A stretch of 64,000 nucleotides of DNA from Pseudomonadota bacterium (GCA_018261735.1 JAGTRM010000003.1:107150-171149), one strand, 5' to 3'; shown: positions 9,842 through 21,987, counted from the first letter of the stretch. Numbers and translations: made by a program. The notes: generated from the letters alone by a model not told the origin.

Positions 9842-10525
9842 ATGCCGACTTTTCGCATCGCCCCCAGCCTGCTTTCCGCCGACTTTGCCCGCCTCGGCGA
9901 GGAAGTGCGCAACGTGGTTGCCGCCGGGGCGGACATCATTCATTTTGATGTCATGGACAACCACTTCGTTCCCAACCTGACCATCGGCCCGCTGGTCTGC
10001 GACGCGATTCGCCCGCACACCACCGCACCGATCGATGTGCACCTGATGGTCAAGCCCGTCGACCGCATCATCCCCGATTTTGCCAAAGCCGGCGCGAATA
10101 TCATCACCTTCCACCCGGAAGCCTCCGAACACATCGACCGCTCGCTCGGGCTGATCCGCGACAGCGGCTGCAAGGCGGGCCTCGTCTTCAACCCGGCCAC
10201 CCCGCTGCATTACCTCGATTATGTGATGGACAAGATCGATATCATCCTGCTGATGTCGGTCAACCCGGGCTACGGCGGCCAGGCATTCATTCCCGCCACG
10301 CTGGACAAAGCCCGCGCCGCGCGTGCCCGCATCGACGAATATACTGCGCGTACCGGTCGCGAAATCTGGCTGGAAATCGACGGCGGCGTAAAGATCGACA
10401 ATATCCGCGAAATTGCAGAGGCCGGCATTGATACCTTCGTCGCCGGCTCGGCCATTTTCGGCAAGCCTGATTACAAGGCCATCATCGATGCGATGCGCAG
10501 CGAATTAGCAAAAGTGGAGCAATAA
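9842..10525 (+). CDS. rpe: Ribulose-phosphate 3-epimerase
   Basis: Interconverts ribulose 5-phosphate and xylulose 5-phosphate in the pentose phosphate pathway. The 227-residue TIM barrel has Ser9, His34 and Asp36 in HFDVMD, His67 in DVHLMV and Asp180 in LEIDGGV, the metal ligands and acid/base residues. [10 protein letters not shown] near 138-147 is the family signature. I start at the ATG at 9842 because [11 protein letters not shown] aligns with the family; an in-frame codon at 9803 adds 13 unrelated residues. The gene is followed after one base by gph, so the two form an operon. Confidence 0.97.
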   Translation: MPTFRIAPSLLSADFARLGEEVRNVVAAGADIIHFDVMDNHFVPNLTIGPLVCDAIRPHTTAPIDVHLMVKPVDRIIPDFAKAGANIITFHPEASEHIDRSLGLIRDSGCKAGLVFNPATPLHYLDYVMDKIDIILLMSVNPGYGGQAFIPATLDKARAARARIDEYTARTGREIWLEIDGGVKIDNIREIAEAGIDTFVAGSAIFGKPDYKAIIDAMRSELAKVEQ

Positions 10526-10526
10526 C

Positions 10527-11177
10527 ATGATCAAAGCAATTGCCTTCGACCTCGACGGCACCCTGATGGATTCTATTCCCGATCTGGCCGCCGCAGCCAA
10601 TGCTGCGCGCGCCGAGCAAGGCCTGCCGCTGCTGCCCTCCGAGCAGATGGAAAGCTATGTCGGCGACGGCGTGGAAATCATGGTTTCGCGCGCGATTGCC
10701 AATGACAAGGCCGCGGTTTATACCGGCACCGCCGCACAAAAGCAGGCGCTCGCGACCTTCGATGCGCACTACCGCGCCAATCTGACCGCCAACACGCGTT
10801 TTTACGACGGGGTCGAGCCGGTGTTGCGCGCGCTCAAGCAGCGCGGCATCCCGATGGCGCTGGTCACCAACAAGGCCGAGCGCTACACCCATCCGCTGAT
10901 GGCGGAACTCGGTGCCGCCGAATTGTTCGACATCATGGTCTGCGGCGATACGCTGGCGGAAAAGAAACCTTCCGCCGCGCCGCTGCTGCATGTCTGCGAG
11001 AAGCTCGGCATTGCGCCGGCCGAACTCTTGATGATCGGCGATTCGGTCAACGACGCGCTCACCGCCCGCAACGCCGGCTGCCCGGTTTACCTGGTGCCGC
11101 ACGGTTACGCCGATCCGCACAGCATCGATGCCGACCGCGTGCTGCGCGATACCGCCGAGTTGCTGGATCTGGTTTGA
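10527..11177 (+). CDS. gph: Phosphoglycolate phosphatase (HAD family)
   Basis: Removes phosphate from 2-phosphoglycolate, a product of DNA 3'-end repair and side reactions. The HAD motifs are complete: DLDGTLMDS with Asp8 and Asp10, TNK near 114-116, a conserved lysine in EKKPSAAPL and GDSVND near 171-176. The 216 residues include a helical cap domain. The stop of rpe is one base upstream. In many betaproteobacteria trpE follows gph; here it is followed by a separate gene (ygiQ-type). Confidence 0.95.
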   Translation: MIKAIAFDLDGTLMDSIPDLAAAANAARAEQGLPLLPSEQMESYVGDGVEIMVSRAIANDKAAVYTGTAAQKQALATFDAHYRANLTANTRFYDGVEPVLRALKQRGIPMALVTNKAERYTHPLMAELGAAELFDIMVCGDTLAEKKPSAAPLLHVCEKLGIAPAELLMIGDSVNDALTARNAGCPVYLVPHGYADPHSIDADRVLRDTAELLDLV

Positions 11178-11191
11178 CCGTTTTTCCCTTG

Positions 11192-11210
11192 CCCCGCCCA
11201 CACCGGGGCG
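11192..11210. other. Hairpin after rpe-gph
   Basis: GCCCCG and CGGGGC pair across a 7-base loop just after the gph stop, with outer pairing possible through TTTCCC and GGGAAA. No run of T follows on either strand, so it is a weak terminator at best or an RNA-stabilising hairpin. Confidence 0.4.
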
Positions 11211-11286
11211 GGAAAGACCCCATCATCGCATAAGGTACTGATTGCTCTGACCAATTAGCAGTTTTACCCAACAGCAAACCGGCAAG

Positions 11287-11304
11287 GGCGCTATAATCGC
11301 GCCC
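11287..11304 (+). promoter_or_regulatory. Probable -10 element of the ygiQ promoter
   Basis: A perfect TATAAT at 11292-11297 lies 17 bases before the ATG at 11314. It is flanked by GGCGC and GCGCC, so the -10 box sits inside an inverted repeat. I see no good -35 hexamer at normal spacing. The short distance to the ATG implies a very short 5' leader. Confidence 0.5.
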
Positions 11305-11313
11305 TTCTCTTTT

Positions 11314-13539
<2,226 letters not shown>

Positions 13540-13583
13540 GTCGCCCGAGTTCAACCGCCGCCCCTATCGATCCGATCTGAAAC

Positions 13584-16500
13584 ATGGAACTGGCCAAGCT
13601 GCTCAAGCAGATCACCCCCGCGGTGCTCGCCCACTCATTCCGACTGGAAACGATCAAGCGCGGACAAGCCTATGTCGGGCGGGTCAGCACCGTTGAAACC
13701 GCAGGCATGACAATCAGCGGCAAGGTGCAGGGCTCGGATTTCCACCCTTATGCCACATCGGTAACACTCAGCTCCCGGCTTGTTGAAGGCGAGCCGGTTT
13801 TCTTCCGCAGCGCGCATTGCTCCTGTCCGGTCGGGCAGTTCTGCAAACATGCCGTGGCCCTGGTTCTTGCCGCGCAGAAACAGGGCATTACGGAAAAACC
13901 GCGCGCCCAGGTCATCGAGTGGACCCAGCAACTCGCCGGAAAAGTCGCAGAGGGCGCGAGCAAAACCCGCAAGCCGGTAGCGCGCCGGGAATCCATCATC
14001 TATATCGTTTCGATCCCGCCGCATAAGAACACGCCTGAATTGATGCTTTGCAAGGCATTACTCGATGCAGATGGCGGTTTACGCGGACAGCCCAAGGAGT
14101 GGTTCAACTACGAACAGGCGCTGCTCAAGCCCCCCTCCTTCGTCGCTGAAGAAGATTTGCCCATCTTCCGCCAGATTCGCGATATCGCGCGCAAGCAGGT
14201 CATCTATGGCCCGCTCAGGTTCAGGGGTGAATCCGGCCAAGCGCTGCTGGATGCGATACTCGCCACTGGCCGAGGCTGGCTGGGTGATGAAAAAACACAG
14301 GCACTATGCGCCTTGCGTGCCACCGAGGCGCGTCCCGGCCGACTGGTCTGGATGCCGGGCGAGCGCGGAATCTCCCCGGCGATCACGACGCAACCGCCTG
14401 CCGGGCTGATCCTCCCACTCTCGCCGGCGTATTACATCGATGCGGCCACCGGCGAAGCCGGCCCTGTCGACTTGGGCCTGGGCACCCAGGCCCAGCGCAC
14501 CGTGGAATCGCTGTTCGATTTGCCGCCGCTCTCCGAGGTGGAATTGCCGCTGGTCGCCGCTGCGCTCGAAGAAGTCGCCCCGGCGCTGCCCTCGCCGCTC
14601 TTGGCCAGCCAGTCGTCCCTTCCGGTGATCGAGGCCCCGCTGGTTCCGGTGCTGCGCCTGAATACGATTTCGACATGGGGAATGCGGGCCTACCGGAAGT
14701 ATCCAACTGCTTACGGTATGGTCGATTTCGATTATGCCGAACCATGCTTCCGATATGGCGATGCGCGATTATCCATTCAGGACGAAGGCATGCTTGCCGC
14801 GCTCCCGGATGGCCGCCACGCCAGGATAAAACGCGCCCCGGAAGCGGAAGCCACCGCGCTCAAGGCACTGAAGAAAGCCGGTTTCCTCGCGGCCAAGGTC
14901 AACTTCATCTCGTCCGAGCAACTCCCCGCTGGTGCACATGGATTGGACAGCGAACAAAGCTGGAAGGAATTCTTCGACCAGATCGCTCCGGCATTGCGCG
15001 CTGCGGGCTGGCAGATCGAATGCCCCGCCAATTTCCGCCACAAAGTGCTCGAAGTATCGGTCTGGGATGCCGAACTCTCCGAATCGGAAAACGGCTGGTT
15101 CGATCTGGCGCTGGGCATCGAGGTGGAAGGCCAGAAGCTGGAACTCGCCCCGCTGTTGAGTGCCCTGTTCCACAGCGATGCGCGCTGGCTGGAGCGGCAA
15201 GCGCTCGAGCTGATAGACGATGCGGAAAAGGTCATTTTGCGTACGCCCGACGGCAGCCGCATCCAGGTGGATGCTGCCCGGATCAAGCCACTGGCGCGCA
15301 CCATGATCGACCTGTTCGATGGCATACCGACCGGCGAATCCGCGCTGCGCGTATCGCGCTTCGATGCCGAGCGGGTCAGCTCAGCGCTGCAGGATGGCTG
15401 GCAAACCGATGGCCTTGCGGCATTGGCGCAATGGCAGGACAAACTGCGCGGCATGCGTGAGGTTGCGCCGGTATCCGAGCCCAACGGCTTCGGCTTGACC
15501 CTGCGCGGCTACCAGCGCGAAGGGCTGGCCTGGCTGCAGCACCTGCGCCAGCACGAGCTCGCCGGCATCCTGGCCGACGACATGGGGCTGGGCAAAACCG
15601 CGCAGACGCTGGCGCACATCCTGATCGAGAAGCAGGCCGGCCGGCTCGATAAACCGGTGCTGGTCGTGCTGCCCACCTCGCTGATCTTCAACTGGCAGCG
15701 CGAAGCCGAACGCTTTGCGCCCGAGCTGAAGATACTCAAGCTGCAAGGGCCGGACCGGCACGAAGCGTTTGCCCGTATCCCCGGGCACGATGTCTGTCTG
15801 ACCACCTATCCGCTGCTGGCGCGCGACGAAGAGCATCTGGCCGCCCACGACTACCACACGCTGATTCTCGACGAGGCGCAGACCGTCAAGAATGCGGTGA
15901 GCAAGGCGGCACAGGTTATCCGCCACCTCAAGGCGCGCCACCGGCTGTGCCTGACCGGCACGCCGCTGGAAAACCACCTGGGCGAGCTATGGGCGCTGTT
16001 CGACTTCCTGATGCCCGGTTTCCTGGGCGACGCGCGCGATTTCACCAACCGCTGGCGCACGCCGATCGAGAAGCACGGCAATGCGCTGCGGCGCGAGGTG
16101 CTGGTGAAACGCATTGCCCCGTTCATCCTGCGCCGGCGCAAGCAGGATGTCGCCAAGGAATTGCCGCCCAAGACTACCGTGATCCGCACGGTCGAACTCG
16201 AAGGCCGCCAGCGCGATCTGTATGAAACGGTCCGCTCGGCCATGGACAAGCGCGTGCGCGATGAAATCGCCCAGAAAGGCTTTGCCCGCAGCCAGATCAT
16301 CATTCTGGATGCCTTGCTGAAGCTGCGGCAGATCTGCTGCGACCCGCGCCTGCTGAAGATGGACGCCGCCGCCAAGGTCAAGGAGCGCGCCAAGCTCGAC
16401 CTGTTGATGGACATGCTGCCCGAGTTGGTTGAAGAGGGGCGCAAGGTGCTGGTGTTTTCCCAGTTCACCAGCATGCTGGCGCTGATCGAGGCGGAACTGG

Positions 16501-16904
16501 CCAAGTTAAAGATTCCCTACAGCCTGCTCACCGGCGATACGCAGGACCGGGAAAGCGCGATCCGCGGCTTCCAGGAAGGCGACAACCCGGTTTTCCTGAT
16601 CAGCCTCAAGGCCGGCGGGGTCGGGCTCAACCTGACCGCGGCCGATACCGTGATCCACTTCGATCCATGGTGGAACCCGGCGGTGGAAAACCAGGCCACC
16701 GACCGCGCACACCGCATCGGCCAGACCCGCAACGTGTTCGTCTACAAGCTGGTAGTGGCCGGCAGCATCGAGGAACGAATCCTCACACTGCAGGAAAAGA
16801 AAGCCGATCTCGCCGCCAGTATCTTGTCTGAAGATCATGAGGGACAGACCAAATTCGCCGAGGACGATATTCGCAATCTGCTCGCGCCGCTGCCGGAGAA
16901 ATGA
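13584..16904 (+). CDS. SWIM zinc finger SNF2 family DEAD/DEAH helicase
   Basis: A 1106-residue Swi2/Snf2 ATPase likely to act on DNA-protein or RNA polymerase complexes. The N terminus has a SWIM finger of the CxC...CxH type: Cys79, Cys81, Cys87 and His89. A long middle region (about 130-600) belongs to the SNF2-associated bacterial family. The motor has Walker A DDMGLGKTAQ near 664-673, DEAQ near 761-764 and motif VI DRAHRIGQ near 1041. Length and layout match the bacterial SWIM-SNF2 proteins, often described as HepA-like. It stands alone, 44 bases after ygiQ, and ends at a strong terminator. Not linked to any visible restriction or defence gene. Confidence 0.92.
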   Translation: MELAKLLKQITPAVLAHSFRLETIKRGQAYVGRVSTVETAGMTISGKVQGSDFHPYATSVTLSSRLVEGEPVFFRSAHCSCPVGQFCKHAVALVLAAQKQGITEKPRAQVIEWTQQLAGKVAEGASKTRKPVARRESIIYIVSIPPHKNTPELMLCKALLDADGGLRGQPKEWFNYEQALLKPPSFVAEEDLPIFRQIRDIARKQVIYGPLRFRGESGQALLDAILATGRGWLGDEKTQALCALRATEARPGRLVWMPGERGISPAITTQPPAGLILPLSPAYYIDAATGEAGPVDLGLGTQAQRTVESLFDLPPLSEVELPLVAAALEEVAPALPSPLLASQSSLPVIEAPLVPVLRLNTISTWGMRAYRKYPTAYGMVDFDYAEPCFRYGDARLSIQDEGMLAALPDGRHARIKRAPEAEATALKALKKAGFLAAKVNFISSEQLPAGAHGLDSEQSWKEFFDQIAPALRAAGWQIECPANFRHKVLEVSVWDAELSESENGWFDLALGIEVEGQKLELAPLLSALFHSDARWLERQALELIDDAEKVILRTPDGSRIQVDAARIKPLARTMIDLFDGIPTGESALRVSRFDAERVSSALQDGWQTDGLAALAQWQDKLRGMREVAPVSEPNGFGLTLRGYQREGLAWLQHLRQHELAGILADDMGLGKTAQTLAHILIEKQAGRLDKPVLVVLPTSLIFNWQREAERFAPELKILKLQGPDRHEAFARIPGHDVCLTTYPLLARDEEHLAAHDYHTLILDEAQTVKNAVSKAAQVIRHLKARHRLCLTGTPLENHLGELWALFDFLMPGFLGDARDFTNRWRTPIEKHGNALRREVLVKRIAPFILRRRKQDVAKELPPKTTVIRTVELEGRQRDLYETVRSAMDKRVRDEIAQKGFARSQIIILDALLKLRQICCDPRLLKMDAAAKVKERAKLDLLMDMLPELVEEGRKVLVFSQFTSMLALIEAELAKLKIPYSLLTGDTQDRESAIRGFQEGDNPVFLISLKAGGVGLNLTAADTVIHFDPWWNPAVENQATDRAHRIGQTRNVFVYKLVVAGSIEERILTLQEKKADLAASILSEDHEGQTKFAEDDIRNLLAPLPEK

Positions 16905-16930
16905 ATGGCCGCGCTAAGCACCATAAAAGC

Positions 16931-16956
16931 AAAACGGCGGAATCATCCGCCGTTTT
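16931..16956. terminator. Bidirectional intrinsic terminator
   Basis: AAAACGGCGG pairs perfectly with CCGCCGTTTT across a 6-base loop, and a further T follows. The A and T ends make it functional on both strands, so it serves the SNF2 gene (+) and the converging cysA (-). Confidence 0.93.
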
Positions 16957-16976
16957 TCGTTATGAGAGACTGAAAG

Positions 16977-18023
16977 TCAAATACTGAAATCCGTATAAAC
17001 CTGCGCATTCTTTGGTGTGAGGTAGACCTTCTCGCCCACACGCCACTGGTTTTGCTGATATTGCTCACGCACCAACTCCACTTCCACCGCCTCGCTGTCC
17101 GGCACGGTAACCTCCAGCCGCACCGTCGCGCCAAGCAGGCGGATATGGGCAATCTGGCCTGCAATGGCGTGATCAATGGCATCGCGCGTCAAGTCGATCT
17201 CGTGCGGGCGCACATACACCAATGCGCCCTTCCCTTCCGGCGCGGCGAATCGTTGGCCGGCGACTTCGGCCCATCCTTCATGCACGCGCGAGTGGAACAG
17301 GTTCACGTCGCCGAGGAACTGGTAGACGAACGGGCTGGCCGGCGTGTCGTAGACCTGTTCCGGCGTGCCGATCTGTTCGATCTGGCCCTTGTTCATCACC
17401 ACGATGCGGTCGGCCACTTCCAGCGCTTCTTCCTGATCGTGCGTGACGAACACCGAGGTGATGTGCATCTCGTCGTGCAAACGACGAAGCCAGCGGCGCA
17501 ATTCCTTGCGCACTTGCGTGTCGAGCGCACCGAACGGCTCGTCGAGCAGCAGCACTTTCGGTTCGACCGCCAAGGCGCGCGCCAGGGCGATGCGCTGGCG
17601 TTGTCCGCCCGAGAGCTGCGCCGGGTAACGGTCGGCCAGCCAGTCGAGCTGCACCAGATCGAGCAATTCATGCACGCGGCGCTTGATCTCGGCATCGGAC
17701 GGGCGCGTCGATTTCGGTCGCACGCGCAAGCCGAAAGCGACATTCTCGAACACGGTCATGTGGCGGAACAGCGCGTAATGCTGAAACACGAAGCCGACTT
17801 GGCGCTCGCGCACATGCGTCTGCGTCGCATCGTTGCCGTGAAACAGGATCTGCCCGGCATCCGCCGTTTCCAGTCCGGCGATCACGCGCAGCAAGGTGGT
17901 CTTGCCACAGCCGGACGGGCCGAGCAGCGCCAGCAGCTCGCCGCTGTTCACGTCCAGGCTGATATCGTTCAACGCCTTGAATGCGCCGAATTGTTTGGTA
18001 ATGCCCTTGATTTCAATACTCAT
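16977..18023 (-). CDS. cysA: Sulfate/thiosulfate ABC transporter ATP-binding protein
   Basis: The ATPase that drives sulfate and thiosulfate import. Walker [10 protein letters not shown] is at 35-43, Q-loop Gln81, signature LSGGQ at 137-141, Walker B LLLDEP at 158-163 and the switch His in VTHDQEEAL. After 235 comes a TOBE domain, as in other CysA proteins. The ATG at 18023 starts at MSIEIKGI; the 20-residue upstream extension in frame is not family-like. It is the last gene of sbp-cysT-cysW-cysA, 19 bases after cysW, and ends at the terminator at 16.9 kb. Confidence 0.95.
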   Translation of the reverse strand: MSIEIKGITKQFGAFKALNDISLDVNSGELLALLGPSGCGKTTLLRVIAGLETADAGQILFHGNDATQTHVRERQVGFVFQHYALFRHMTVFENVAFGLRVRPKSTRPSDAEIKRRVHELLDLVQLDWLADRYPAQLSGGQRQRIALARALAVEPKVLLLDEPFGALDTQVRKELRRWLRRLHDEMHITSVFVTHDQEEALEVADRIVVMNKGQIEQIGTPEQVYDTPASPFVYQFLGDVNLFHSRVHEGWAEVAGQRFAAPEGKGALVYVRPHEIDLTRDAIDHAIAGQIAHIRLLGATVRLEVTVPDSEAVEVELVREQYQQNQWRVGEKVYLTPKNAQVYTDFSI

Positions 18024-18042
18024 CGCATAAATTCCTTTGACC

Positions 18043-18915
18043 TTATTCGGCATTCGCAGCAATGCGCGCGGCCTCATCATCACGCTCGGCCTTCCATTCC
18101 ACCCAGGATTTCAGCGCCAGCGTCACCAGCGCCAGCAGCGCCAGGATCGAGGCACAGGCAAACGCACCAACAAAGTTGTATTCGTTGTAGAGAATTTCGA
18201 CATGCAGCGGGATGGTGTTGGTCATGCCGCGGATATGGCCGGAAACCACCGAGACCGCGCCGAACTCGCCCATCGCCCGTGCATTGGCGAGGATCACGCC
18301 GTAGAGCAGGCCCCACTTGATGTTGGGCAAGGTGACGCGCCAGAAGGTCTGCAACCCGGATGCGCCGAGCACCAGCGCCGCCTGTTCCTCGTCGGAACCC
18401 TGTGCTTCCATCAGCGGAATAAGTTCGCGCGCCACGAACGGGAAGGTCACGAAGATCGTCGCCAGCACGATGCCGGGCACGGCGAAGATGATCTTGATAT
18501 CGTGCGCCCCCAGCCATTCACCGAACCAGCCGTGCGCGCCAAACAGCAGCACGTAGATCAGGCCTGCCACCACCGGGCTGACCGAGAACGGCAGGTCGAT
18601 CAGGGTAATCAGCACGCTCTTGCCCTTGAATTCGAACTTGGCGATCGCCCACGCGGCGGCCACGCCGAAAGTCAGATTGAGCGGCACGGCGATCAGCGCG
18701 GTGACCAGTGTGAGCTTGACGGCGGAGAGCGCATCGGGCTCGACCAGCGCGGCCAGATACAGCTCCCAGCCTTTGCGCAGCGCTTCGAAGAACACCGAGA
18801 CCAGCGGGATCAGCAGAAACAGTCCGATAAAAACCAGTGCGATGCCGGTCAGCAACCATTTGACCCAGGGCGCCTCGTCGGTAATGCCGGGACGGCGGAT
18901 TTTGTTGTTGGCCAT
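18043..18915 (-). CDS. cysW: Sulfate/thiosulfate ABC permease CysW
   Basis: One of two inner-membrane channel subunits of the sulfate importer. It has 290 residues and about six transmembrane helices. The EAA loop that docks CysA is seen in [18 protein letters not shown]. The gene lies 3 bases after the cysT stop. Of the two permeases, this position (second) and the similarity to the CysW type support the name; CysT and CysW are paralogues. Confidence 0.93.
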   Translation of the reverse strand: MANNKIRRPGITDEAPWVKWLLTGIALVFIGLFLLIPLVSVFFEALRKGWELYLAALVEPDALSAVKLTLVTALIAVPLNLTFGVAAAWAIAKFEFKGKSVLITLIDLPFSVSPVVAGLIYVLLFGAHGWFGEWLGAHDIKIIFAVPGIVLATIFVTFPFVARELIPLMEAQGSDEEQAALVLGASGLQTFWRVTLPNIKWGLLYGVILANARAMGEFGAVSVVSGHIRGMTNTIPLHVEILYNEYNFVGAFACASILALLALVTLALKSWVEWKAERDDEAARIAANAE

Positions 18916-18918
18916 GAG

Positions 18919-19749
18919 TTATCTGCGCCCCAGTCTTTTTGCAGTCCACCACTGCAACAGGTTAATCACCAGCAACAATACAAATGATGCGACCAGCATC
19001 ACCAGCGCAATCGCTGTCGCGCCCAGGTAATCGAATTGTTCCAGCTTGGCGATGATCAAGAGCGGGGTGATTTCCGACACCATCGGCATATTTCCGGCGA
19101 TGAACACCACCGAGCCGAATTCACCTATCGCGCGGGCAAAGGCCAGCGTGAAGCCGGTCAGCAGCGCCGGCCAGACCGTGGGGAAAATCACTTTGGCGAA
19201 GATCTGCCAGCGCGTGGCGCCCAGGCTGGAGGCCGCCTCTTCGAGTTCGATCTCCATGTCTTCCAGCACAGGCTGTACCGTGCGCACCACGAAAGGCAGG
19301 CTGATAAAGGTCAGCGCCAGCACTACACCCAGCGGCGTGAACGCCACCTTGAGGCCAAGCGGCTCCAACCACTGGCCTATCCAGCCGTTGGGCGCATACA
19401 GCGTGGCGAGCGCGATACCGGCCACGGCAGTGGGCAAGGCGAAGGGCAAGTCGACCATCGCATCGATCAGGCGCTTGCCTGGAAACGAATAGCGCACCAG
19501 CACCCAGGCCACCAGCAGGCCGAACAGCATATTGATGCCTGCCGCAATCAGCGATGCACCGAAGGTCAGCCGGTACGAAGCGACCACGCGCGGGTTGCTC
19601 ACCGTCTGCCAGAAATCCGCCCAGGAAAGGCCGGCGGTCTTGAAGATCAGCGCCGAAAGCGGCACCAGCACGATCAAGCCCAGATAGAAGATCGTGTAGC
19701 CCAAGCTCAGGTTGAAGCCGGGCAAGACACTAGGTTTTTTGAACGCCAT
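18919..19749 (-). CDS. cysT: Sulfate/thiosulfate ABC permease CysT (CysU)
   Basis: The partner permease of CysW in the sulfate importer. It has 276 residues, about six membrane helices, and an EAA loop in EEAASSLGATRWQIFAKVIF. I start at the ATG at 19749 (MAFKKPSVLPGF), which fits the family; the open frame continues upstream to 19803 without family similarity. Sbp lies 81 bases upstream, with no clear terminator between them. Confidence 0.93.
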   Translation of the reverse strand: MAFKKPSVLPGFNLSLGYTIFYLGLIVLVPLSALIFKTAGLSWADFWQTVSNPRVVASYRLTFGASLIAAGINMLFGLLVAWVLVRYSFPGKRLIDAMVDLPFALPTAVAGIALATLYAPNGWIGQWLEPLGLKVAFTPLGVVLALTFISLPFVVRTVQPVLEDMEIELEEAASSLGATRWQIFAKVIFPTVWPALLTGFTLAFARAIGEFGSVVFIAGNMPMVSEITPLLIIAKLEQFDYLGATAIALVMLVASFVLLLVINLLQWWTAKRLGRR

Positions 19750-19830
19750 ACTGCTTCCGTGTTTTTTTGTTTTCAGGCGTTGATATCGAACGGGGCGAGA
19801 CACACGCCCCGCCCCGCGACTGAGAGGGAA

Positions 19831-20835
19831 TTACTTCTTGGCGTTGGCGGCAGCAATCTGGTCGTAGATGGCGCCATCGGCAAAATGCTTCGGCGTGATG
19901 GCCTTCCAGCCGCCGAATTCATCCACCGTAAACAGCTTCACCGCCGGGAACTGGCTGGCGAACTTGCCGGCTACAGCCTTGTCGCGCGGACGCAGGTAGT
20001 TCTGTGCCGCAACGGTCTGGCCTTCCAAACTCCACAGGTATTTCAGATATTCCTCGGCCTGCTTGCGCGTGCCCTTCTTGTCGACCACCTTGTCGACCAC
20101 CGAAACCGGCAGTTCGGCTTCAATCGACAGCGATGGGTAAACCACCTCGAAATTGCCACGTCCGAATTCCCGGGCGATCATTTCAGCTTCATTTTCAAAC
20201 GTGACCAGCACATCGCCGATATTGCGCTGCATGAAGGTCGTCGTTGCGCCACGTCCACCGGTATCGAGCACGGGCACGTTCTTGAACAGTGCGGAAACAA
20301 AATCACGCGCTTTCTGTTCGTTGCCGCCCGGCTGCTTCAGGGCATAGCCCCAGGCTGCGAGATAAGTGTAACGGCCATTGCCGGCGGTCTTTGGATTGGG
20401 GATCACCACCGCGATACCCGGCTTGATCAGATCGCTGAAATCCTTGATGCCTTTTGGGTTGCCCTTGCGCACAATCAGCACCTGCAAGCTGGTAAACGGC
20501 GCGGCATTGTTGGGCAGACGGCTGGCCCAGTTTTCCGGCAACTGCTTGCCGCGCTGGGCGACGGCGTCGATATCGCTGTGCTGGTTCATGGTGATCACAT
20601 CGGCTTCCAGCCCTTCGATCACCGAGCGCGCCTGCGCGGACGAACCGCCGTGCGATTGCTGGATTGTAATTTTCTCGCCCGCCTTGCCTTGCCAGTATTT
20701 CTGGAAGACCGGGTTGTAATCCTTGTAGAAATCGCGCATCACATCATACGAAACGTTCAACAAGGTGGTATCGGCACGCGCCGGGCCTGCACTTAACAAG
20801 GCAGCAGCCAGCAGCAGGGGCAACAATTTTTTCAT
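19831..20835 (-). CDS. sbp: Periplasmic sulfate-binding protein
   Basis: Captures sulfate or thiosulfate in the periplasm and delivers it to CysTWA. A signal peptide, MKKLLPLLLAAALLSAGPARA, is followed by the mature start DTTLLNVSYDVMRD. SHGGSSAQARSV near 61-72 and NPKTAGNGRY near 160-169 are anion-binding stretches of the family. Length is 334. The ATG at 20835 begins at the signal peptide. It heads the transporter operon. A TTAT-N10-AATAA site sits 83 bases upstream. A close paralogue of the same length lies at 23.1-24.1 kb. Confidence 0.95.
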   Translation of the reverse strand: MKKLLPLLLAAALLSAGPARADTTLLNVSYDVMRDFYKDYNPVFQKYWQGKAGEKITIQQSHGGSSAQARSVIEGLEADVITMNQHSDIDAVAQRGKQLPENWASRLPNNAAPFTSLQVLIVRKGNPKGIKDFSDLIKPGIAVVIPNPKTAGNGRYTYLAAWGYALKQPGGNEQKARDFVSALFKNVPVLDTGGRGATTTFMQRNIGDVLVTFENEAEMIAREFGRGNFEVVYPSLSIEAELPVSVVDKVVDKKGTRKQAEEYLKYLWSLEGQTVAAQNYLRPRDKAVAGKFASQFPAVKLFTVDEFGGWKAITPKHFADGAIYDQIAAANAKK

Positions 20836-20917
20836 GGCAATCTCCGGATTATTCTTGATGATGACCGGGATTTTCTCCCAGGTGTTAATAATCAAAAAAG
20901 AATGGTTTGTTTTCTGC

Positions 20918-20936
20918 TTATACCTGAAACGAATAA
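20918..20936. promoter_or_regulatory. Candidate CysB operator upstream of sbp
   Basis: TTAT-N10-AATAA, with CTTATACC as the left arm. The same pattern occurs upstream of cysB and of the second sbp. LysR-family activators bind such interrupted repeats. Its position 83 bases before the sbp start suits an activator site. It is also close to the 3' end of cysB (stop at 20946). Confidence 0.55.
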
Positions 20937-20945
20937 AAAGCCATC

Positions 20946-21878
20946 CTAGCCATCCGCTTCGACTTTCAATTGCTTGGCGATCACTTCCTCGCTCAACCCC
21001 GGGATGAAATTTTCGATAAAGCGGTAGGCAAAGCTGCGCAGGAAACGCCCGCGCCGCAATGCGAGGCGCGTGGTATTGGTCACGAACAAATCGCCGGTGG
21101 GCAACAGTTCCAGCCCTGCATCACGCGCCGGATTGAAGGCCATCTCGGCAATGATGCCAATCCCCAATCCGGTTTCGACATAGGTCTTGATCACATCGGC
21201 ATCGATGGCGGAAAGCACGATGTCCGTGGCCAGCCCAGCCTCGCTAAAACGCCGGTCGATATTGGCGCGGCCGGTAAAACCTTCGTGATAAGTGATGATC
21301 GGGTACTGGGCGATGGCCTCCAGCGTCAGCGCCGGCAGTTCGGCCAGCGGATGCCCTTGCGGCACGATCACCGCATGCTGCCATTCATAGCAGGCGAAAG
21401 AGGCCAATTCCGGCACCCCGGCGATGCTTTCGGTGGCGATGCCGATATCGGCCTTGCCCTCCTGCAACAACTGCACGATCTCCTGCGGGCTGCCCTGATG
21501 CAGTACGAGGTGCACTCTGGGGAAATCCTCGCGAAACTGTTTGATCACCGTGGGCAGGATGTAGCGCGCCTGCGTATGGGTGGTGGCAATCACCAGATTG
21601 CCGGTTTCCTTGCCGGAAAACTGGTCGGCAATGCGGTGCAGGTTCTGCGCATCCAGCAGCATGCGCTCGACCACGCCGACGAGTTCCTTGCCTGGATCGG
21701 TCAGCCCCAGCAGGCGCTTGCCGCGGCGGATGAAGATTTCCACCCCCAGCTCGTCCTCCATATCCTTGATGTGCTTGCTGACTCCGGGCTGGGAGGTATA
21801 CAGCGCGTTGGCCACTTCCGTCAGGTTGTAATCCTGGCGGACCGCTTCTCGGATGATGCGCAGTTGCTGGAAGTTCAC
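20946..21878 (-). CDS. cysB: CysB, LysR-type regulator of sulfur assimilation
   Basis: Master activator of sulfate uptake and cysteine synthesis, responding to acetylserine and sulfate. The helix-turn-helix spans about 18-40 (LTEVANALYTSQPGVSKHIK). The effector pocket signature TTHTQARY is at 99-106; Thr100, Thr102 and Gln103 match residues known to bind the inducer or sulfate in CysB. Length is 310. The start codon is GTG at 21878, with GAGG placed 7-8 bases before it; no ATG gives a full domain. It lies upstream of sbp on the same strand, 110 bases away, with its own candidate operator. Confidence 0.95.
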   Translation of the reverse strand: MNFQQLRIIREAVRQDYNLTEVANALYTSQPGVSKHIKDMEDELGVEIFIRRGKRLLGLTDPGKELVGVVERMLLDAQNLHRIADQFSGKETGNLVIATTHTQARYILPTVIKQFREDFPRVHLVLHQGSPQEIVQLLQEGKADIGIATESIAGVPELASFACYEWQHAVIVPQGHPLAELPALTLEAIAQYPIITYHEGFTGRANIDRRFSEAGLATDIVLSAIDADVIKTYVETGLGIGIIAEMAFNPARDAGLELLPTGDLFVTNTTRLALRRGRFLRSFAYRFIENFIPGLSEEVIAKQLKVEADG

Positions 21879-21968
21879 GGCAATTCCTCTGGTTCCCTCG
21901 CCTTCAGCACCCCAAGTGCCTGGCGATCGCGATGTTCCCTAGTGGCTGCCAGTTTAGGATCGCCATCC

Positions 21969-21987
21969 TTATACCCATAAATAATAA
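21969..21987. promoter_or_regulatory. Candidate CysB operator upstream of cysB
   Basis: TTAT-N10-AATAA, again with CTTATACC as the left arm, 91 bases before the cysB start. The spacing and the shared eight-base arm match the sbp site, so it may mediate autoregulation. Confidence 0.5.

Noticed and set aside
19036..20796. Open frame of 586 codons antisense to cysT and sbp
   Set aside because: No recognisable motif and it crosses two genes that are certain on the other strand. Other antisense frames at 4462-5724, 28357-29859, 37199-39187 and 46495-47943 were rejected for the same reason.
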